Source of the DNA: Acidovorax sp. Leaf160
Lineage (GTDB): Bacteria > Pseudomonadota > Gammaproteobacteria > Burkholderiales > Burkholderiaceae_C
Length of the DNA: 64,000 nucleotides
Assembly: GCF_001424265.1 (NCBI RefSeq)
Contig: NZ_LMOV01000026.1
Location: forward strand, 186,001 to 250,000
Direction: 5' to 3'
Made by a program: the position numbers and the translations under genes. The notes under the pieces were generated by a model. That model saw only the letters and a list, made by a program, of their open reading frames with translations. It did not search any database and was not told the DNA's origin. Below, piece by piece: positions 59,832 through 64,000 of the stretch. How positions within the stretch are numbered: position 1 is the stretch's first letter; the number at the start of each line of letters is the position of its first letter.

Positions 59832-60899
59832 ATGACCACCGCTTCTGCCACCTCGCCCGTCCTCAGCCGCCAGCCGCTGACCGGCGGCCTCTGGCCCACG
59901 CTCGACCCGTTCCTCTTCTGCGCCCACCACGACGACGCCTATCCCGCCGGCACGCCCGCGCTGGGCCCGGCCGCGTCGCTGGCGGGTCGGCAGATCGGCC
60001 AGGACTTTTCCGGCAAGGACGGCTGGAGCATGTACCACGGCGACGTGGTGCCCGGCTTTCCGCCGCATCCGCACCGCGGTTTCGAGACGGTGACCATCGT
60101 GCGCGAAGGCCTCATCGACCACAGCGACTCGCTGGGCGCATCGGCCCGCTTCGGCCAGGGCGACGTGCAGTGGCTCACCGCCGGCCGCGGCGTGGTGCAT
60201 GCCGAGATGTTCCCGCTGCTGGACGCCGCCGGCCCCAATCCGCTGGAGCTGTTCCAGATCTGGCTGAACCTGCCCGCGCGCCAGAAGATGGTGGACCCGC
60301 ACTTCACCATGTTCTGGTCCGAGCGCATTCCGCGCCTGGTGCTGCGCGAAGGCGCTGGCAGCGAAGGCCCTGCCACGCATGTCGCCGTGATCGCCGGCAC
60401 GCTGCAAGGCGCCGCGCCGCTGGCGCCGCCGCCCGGCTCCTGGGCCGCGCAGGCGGCATCGGACGTCGCCATCTGGACGATCCGCATGGAACCCGGCGCC
60501 CGCTGGACGCTGCCCGCCGCCGCCGGCGAAGGCACGCGCCGCATGCTCTACCACTTCGCGGGCAGCGGCGTCACCGTCGCGGGCGAAGCCACCGGCCATG
60601 CGTCGTTGGAACTGCACGCCGGTGCGGCCGTGCAACTGGTCAACGCAGGCGCCGAGGACGCCGAATTCCTGCTGCTGCAAGGCCGCCCGCTGAACGAGCC
60701 GGTGGCGAAATACGGCCCGTTCGTGATGAACACGGAGCAGGAGATCATGCAGGCGCTGCAGGACTACCGCCGCACCGAATTCGGCGGCTGGCCCTGGGGC
60801 GACGCGGCCCCGGTGCACGGCCCCGAGCCCCGCCGCTTCGCACGCCGCCCCGGCACGGCGGCGGACGAGCTGCCCACCGAGGCCGGCACAACCGCCTGA
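59832..60899 (+). CDS. Pirin-family protein
   Basis: 355 residues, two cupin-type beta-barrels. The N-terminal metal site is complete: His79 and His81 (PPHPHRGFETVT), His123 and Glu125 (GVVHAEM). Pirins bind iron; some have quercetin 2,3-dioxygenase activity and others act as redox-sensitive regulators. It is somewhat longer than the ~230-290 of many pirins because of a ~60-residue C-terminal extension after KYGPFVMNTEQEIMQALQDY, which is the usual family end motif. The role in this organism is unknown. Confidence 0.9.
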   Translation: MTTASATSPVLSRQPLTGGLWPTLDPFLFCAHHDDAYPAGTPALGPAASLAGRQIGQDFSGKDGWSMYHGDVVPGFPPHPHRGFETVTIVREGLIDHSDSLGASARFGQGDVQWLTAGRGVVHAEMFPLLDAAGPNPLELFQIWLNLPARQKMVDPHFTMFWSERIPRLVLREGAGSEGPATHVAVIAGTLQGAAPLAPPPGSWAAQAASDVAIWTIRMEPGARWTLPAAAGEGTRRMLYHFAGSGVTVAGEATGHASLELHAGAAVQLVNAGAEDAEFLLLQGRPLNEPVAKYGPFVMNTEQEIMQALQDYRRTEFGGWPWGDAAPVHGPEPRRFARRPGTAADELPTEAGTTA

Positions 60900-61013
60900 G
60901 GCCCTGGCGCGCCCTCGCGGCGCGTCCGGCCCCACGCCCGCCCTCGTCTTGCCGCCATGGCCGACAATGGCGGGCTCCTTTTTCTCTTTTCAGACCTCCC
61001 AGGACCGCCACCC

Positions 61014-61487
61014 ATGCAGATCGCCAAGGACACCGCCGTCACCCTCAGCTACAAGATCACCGACCCCGCCACGGGCAAGCCGCTGGATTCGGGCAACGTG
61101 GCCTATCTGCACGGCGGCTACGACAACCTCTTCGCCAAGGTCGAAGAAGCGCTGGAAGGCCAGTCGGTCGGCCACACCGCCACGGTCGATCTGGCCGTCG
61201 CCGACGCCTTCGGCGAGCGTGACGAGAGCCTGGTGCGCACCATTCCGAAGAGCGAGTTCCCGCCCGGCGTGAAGGTCGGCGGCCAGCTGCGTGGCGTGGG
61301 CGACGACGGCCAGCCGGCGGTCTTCAACGTGGTCAAGATCAAGGGCCCCGAAGTGCACCTGGACGGCAACCACCCCCTGGCCGGCCACGCGCTGCGCTTC
61401 ACCGCCAAGGTGACCGAGGTGCGCGCCGCCACGCAGGAAGAGATCGCCCACCGCCATGTGCATGGCGGCCACGGGCATCACCACTGA
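61014..61487 (+). CDS. slyD: SlyD-like FKBP-type peptidyl-prolyl isomerase
   Basis: 157 residues. FKBP halves surround an insert-in-flap domain: TAVTLSYKITDPATGKPLDS, LEGQSVGHTATVDLAVADAFG, then the flap and the closing HLDGNHPLAGHALRFT (115-130). The C-terminus is His-rich (HRHVHGGHGHHH), suggesting nickel or zinc binding as in SlyD. Cytoplasmic folding helper with proline isomerase activity. The ATG at 61014 is preferred over 60957, which would add a poorly coding stretch. Confidence 0.93.
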   Translation: MQIAKDTAVTLSYKITDPATGKPLDSGNVAYLHGGYDNLFAKVEEALEGQSVGHTATVDLAVADAFGERDESLVRTIPKSEFPPGVKVGGQLRGVGDDGQPAVFNVVKIKGPEVHLDGNHPLAGHALRFTAKVTEVRAATQEEIAHRHVHGGHGHHH

Positions 61488-61505
61488 TCCGGCAGGGGAA
61501 CCCGG

Positions 61506-61527
61506 CGGGCGGCCCTGACGCCGCCCG
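61506..61527. terminator. Hairpin between convergent slyD and serine hydrolase genes
   Basis: Stem CGGGCGGC / GCCGCCCG (8 bp) with a six-base loop, placed between two convergent genes. No T run follows, so termination efficiency is uncertain. Confidence 0.45.
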
Positions 61528-61582
61528 CTACTCATTTCATAGCTGCCGGCGCTTGCCCACCCAGCGCCAGCGCCTCAAAAGC
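61528..61582 (+). repeat. Dispersed ~55-bp repeat, copy after slyD
   Basis: Reads CTACTCATTTCATAGCTGCC, then GGCGCTTGCCCACCCAGCGC, CAGCGCCTCAAA. Shorter first arm than in the other copies. Confidence 0.65.
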
Positions 61583-61607
61583 ATCTTGAACCCCACGCAA
61601 CGGGTGC

Positions 61608-62813
61608 TCAGCCCCGCGCCTTGATCGCCGTCTGCGTGATCGCCCGGCCCAGCGCCTCGAAGGCGCGGCCGGCCTGCTTCTGTTCGTCCAGGCCCTCGGC
61701 GCAGGTGGCCACGACGATGGCGCGCTGGCCGCCGTCCTGCGGGTCGATCACGCCCATGTGGCAGGCGCGCTGGTGCTGCGTGCCGGTCTTGTGGATGAAG
61801 CGCACCGTGCGCGGCAGGCCGGCCTCGAGCCGGTAGGCGTCGTAGGTGTCGAACTTCAGGTCCTTGTAGAGCAGTTGCTGGTGTTCGGCGTTCACCAGCT
61901 TGCCGCGCACCAGGCTTTCCAGCAGGCCGCCGTAGGCCACCAGCGTGGCGGTGTTGTCGCCGCTGCGGTAGAAGCGGGCATAGGCCTCGTCCATGGTTTT
62001 GACCTGCAGCTGCGCCTGCGGCACGTCGAGCGCGCGGGCCAGGGCCTGCACGCGGCGCGGGCCCATGGGGGCGCCGGCGATGCGCACCAGGTCGGTGTGC
62101 GTCAGCTGCCGCGCCTGGGGGCTGAACTCGCTGTAGACGCCGTAGCGCACTGCCGAGAAATCGGTGATGCGGCCGGCGCCGGCGCCCAGCAGGGTGCGGG
62201 CGCGCTGGGCGATGGCGTCGGGCCCGGCGGAGCGCATGAGCATGTTGGCGGCGGTGTTGTCGCTTTCCATCAGCATGCGGCGCAGCAGGTCCTTCACGTC
62301 GTGCCGGGTGCCGTTCTCCTGCCACACCACGCCGCCCGAGCCATCCACCTTGTCGCTTTCCTGCAGGGCCAGCTCCTGGTCCATGCGCAGGCGGCCCTGC
62401 TCCACGCTCTGCAGCACGGCGATGGCAATGGGCAGCTTGGCGGACGAGGCCAGGTACCAGGGCCGGTCGGCCTGGTGGGCGAACAGTTCGCCCGTGTCCA
62501 GCCGCTTGATGTAGACGCCCAGCTGGCCGGGCGTGTCGCGTTCGATGCGCTGCACCTGCTGGCCCAGCGCGGCCACCCAGGCGCCCGGGGCACCCATGTC
62601 GCCAGCGGGGGCCGCCTTCTGCGCCGCGGGCGTGGCGGGCTGCGGCTTCGCCTGGGCCTGCGCCGCGTCAGGGCTCGTCGCCGCGCAGATCGTCATCCAC
62701 AGCAGCAGGCCCAGGGGCAGGGCGCCCCGTGACGGCGGGCATGGGCAGGGCGTCCGGCGCGCGCTGGTGGGCGTTGGCTGGGTAGGCGGGCACGGCTTGG
62801 CAGGGGGTTTCAT
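61608..62813 (-). CDS. Class A beta-lactamase-fold serine hydrolase (copy 1)
   Basis: 401 residues from the ATG at 62813. Export signal: hydrophobic GALPLGLLLWMTICAA (30-45) behind an unusually long Pro/Thr-rich leader. Catalytic motifs of penicillin-recognising enzymes: SSAK (Ser123, Lys126), SDN (184-186) and HKTGT (Lys342). The omega-loop ExxLN that supplies the deacylating Glu166 of true class A enzymes is not seen (YSEFSPQARQ instead), so beta-lactamase activity is uncertain; a D,D-peptidase-like or orphan hydrolase is possible. Its first 146 bases overlap the end of the upstream paralogue in another frame. Confidence 0.85.
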   Translation of the reverse strand: MKPPAKPCPPTQPTPTSARRTPCPCPPSRGALPLGLLLWMTICAATSPDAAQAQAKPQPATPAAQKAAPAGDMGAPGAWVAALGQQVQRIERDTPGQLGVYIKRLDTGELFAHQADRPWYLASSAKLPIAIAVLQSVEQGRLRMDQELALQESDKVDGSGGVVWQENGTRHDVKDLLRRMLMESDNTAANMLMRSAGPDAIAQRARTLLGAGAGRITDFSAVRYGVYSEFSPQARQLTHTDLVRIAGAPMGPRRVQALARALDVPQAQLQVKTMDEAYARFYRSGDNTATLVAYGGLLESLVRGKLVNAEHQQLLYKDLKFDTYDAYRLEAGLPRTVRFIHKTGTQHQRACHMGVIDPQDGGQRAIVVATCAEGLDEQKQAGRAFEALGRAITQTAIKARG

Positions 62814-64000
62814 GGGGTTTTCCGTGGGACAGCAGGCCGGACTGGCAGAGCGCGATGCCCACCTGCCGCAGCGTGCGGTCGGATCGGGCGGTGGAGGGTT
62901 CGCCCCGGGTACAGGCGACGACGATGACGCGGGCTTCCCGCGGCTGCTGCGCCGTGGGCGTGACGATGACGAGGCCGGAATCGCAGGTGCGGGCCCGTTG
63001 CGTGCCGGTCTTGTGCGCAAAGCGCGTGCCGCTGGGCAGCCCGGCCTTGATGCGCTGGGGGCCGGTCTTCACGCGCTCCATCACCCCGAGCAGGTAGCGG
63101 GTGTGGGTGGGGTTCAGCAAGCGGCCCTCGACCAGCTGCGCCAGCAGTTCGCCATAGGCGTCGAGCCGGCCGGAGTTGAGGCCGGTGGCGTAGTAGGCCT
63201 CGAACGCGTCGCCCACGCCGATGGGCGCCAGGCTGGCGGGCGGCACGCGCACCAGCCGCGCCAGCGTCTCCTTGACCTCGCGGTCGCTGCGCTGGGCCTT
63301 GAGCGTCAGGAAATCGGTGCCCGACAGGTGCACGGCCTCGGGCGTGAGCTGGCTGTAGGCATGCCGCCGCACGTCGGCCAGCGTGGTGATGCGCTCCAGC
63401 CCGCCGGGAACGGCCTCTTGCGCCACGGCATTCACGGCGGGCTGGCCGACCAGGCCGATCAGCATGTCGCTGGCCGTGTTGTCGCTGTAGATGATCATCT
63501 GCTCGAGCAGCCAGCGCACCGTGAGCGCCGTCCCCACCGGCTGGCGCTTGGCGGGCCCGGCGCCGTCCACGTAGTCGGACCCGCGCAGGGTGAGGGGCGT
63601 GTCGAGCGTGAAGGCGCCGCGCTCCACCCCCCGCAGCACGGCGATGGCGACCGGCACCTTCACCGACGAGGCGAGGTACCAGCGCTCGCTGGCATGGAAC
63701 GACATCGATTCGCCCGTGTTCAGGTCGCGCACGTAGACGCCGAACGGCGTGGCACCGCCGGCGGCAGCGCGTTCCAGCTCGCGCTGCAGCGCGCGCGCCC
63801 AGGCCGCCGGGCGCTGCGAGGCCGATGCCTGCGCCGCGCCCTGCCAGACCGGGGCCGCAGGCGGCATGGCTCCCGCACCGGCCGCTCCAGTCACAGGGGA
63901 TGGCAGCGGCGACGGGGTCTGGGCCAGTGCGGCCGGGGCCAGGCCCTGCAGCACGCCCCACGCCAGAACGACGAGGGCGGGGCGCAGGGCGCGTGACAGG
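62668..64000 (-). CDS. Class A beta-lactamase-fold serine hydrolase (copy 2), 5' end cut by window edge
   Basis: At least 443 residues; the frame is open to the right edge, where LSRALRPALVVLAWG and LQGLAPAALAQ form most of a signal peptide, so only a few codons are missing. Motifs: SSVK in YLASSVKVPVAI, YSDNTASD and HKTGTQ. Like copy 1 it lacks a clear omega-loop ExxLN (AYSQLTPEAV instead). The fold should end near CQSGLLSHG; the last ~50 Pro/Ala-rich residues lie entirely in the overlap with copy 1, suggesting a lost original stop. Confidence 0.83.
   Translation of the reverse strand, partial: LSRALRPALVVLAWGVLQGLAPAALAQTPSPLPSPVTGAAGAGAMPPAAPVWQGAAQASASQRPAAWARALQRELERAAAGGATPFGVYVRDLNTGESMSFHASERWYLASSVKVPVAIAVLRGVERGAFTLDTPLTLRGSDYVDGAGPAKRQPVGTALTVRWLLEQMIIYSDNTASDMLIGLVGQPAVNAVAQEAVPGGLERITTLADVRRHAYSQLTPEAVHLSGTDFLTLKAQRSDREVKETLARLVRVPPASLAPIGVGDAFEAYYATGLNSGRLDAYGELLAQLVEGRLLNPTHTRYLLGVMERVKTGPQRIKAGLPSGTRFAHKTGTQRARTCDSGLVIVTPTAQQPREARVIVVACTRGEPSTARSDRTLRQVGIALCQSGLLSHGKPHETPCQAVPAYPANAHQRAPDALPMPAVTGRPAPGPAAVDDDLRGDEP

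Noticed and set aside
61608-64000. Antibiotic-resistance beta-lactamase genes
   Set aside because: The fold is clear but the deacylating glutamate motif is not, and no resistance context (integron, IS, AmpR-type regulator) is present.

Overview
The window is about 64 kb of very GC-rich DNA with dense, short-spaced genes. Its gene set and order (LysM protein / dprA / def / fmt; orphan Bug and DctP binding proteins; a ~55-bp dispersed palindromic repeat between genes) point to a betaproteobacterium of the family Comamonadaceae, probably Acidovorax/Paracidovorax or a close relative. The genus is my inference; the family-level signals are in the sequence. I see no rRNA, tRNA, CRISPR array or insertion sequence.

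Layout. 1-2814 (minus): an ECF sigma factor, a membrane anti-sigma factor and a caspase-like protease that runs off the left edge. 3051-5523 (plus): two lipoproteins and a Sel1/TPR-like membrane protein. 5772-13243: housekeeping block with dprA and a LysM protein (minus), then def, a BamE-like lipoprotein, fmt, azlC, azlD and pgk (plus). 13374-19294: ExoD-like protein (minus), pyrF, a LysR/Bug/AstE-AspA-like deacylase cassette (plus), and an EamA exporter (minus). 19745-25425: a chemoreceptor and a DUF1800/DUF1501 exported pair.

25415-45638 is a 20-kb catabolic and transport island read almost entirely on the plus strand behind a divergent LysR regulator. It holds a Bug protein, a PdxA-family dehydrogenase, four TRAP binding proteins with only one DctQM membrane pair, an enolase-superfamily acid-sugar dehydratase, an SMP-30 lactonase, two paralogous cytoplasmic beta-propellers, a three-gene sugar ABC importer, a 2-keto-3-deoxy acid dehydratase resembling the L-arabonate pathway enzyme, and two tandem COG3618 amidohydrolases. 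Read together: import sugars, sugar acids or lactones, open the lactones, dehydrate the aldonates, and feed central metabolism. The sugar dehydrogenase, any IlvD/Edd dehydratase and the semialdehyde dehydrogenase are not in the window.

45819-64000 returns to core functions: uvrA (minus), an MFS transporter, a ClC transporter (minus), ssb, a GAF-EAL protein (minus), a LysR regulator (minus), a small acidic protein, a short-chain dehydrogenase remnant, an L-lactate permease (minus), mnmA (minus), a pirin, a SlyD-like isomerase, and two overlapping serine hydrolases of the class A beta-lactamase fold (minus), the second running off the right edge.

The points most worth following are the sigma / anti-sigma / caspase operon, in which the anti-sigma factor ends in what looks like a protease-propeptide-type domain; the paired beta-propellers; and the dispersed repeat family, one copy of which appears to lie inside the fmt reading frame.
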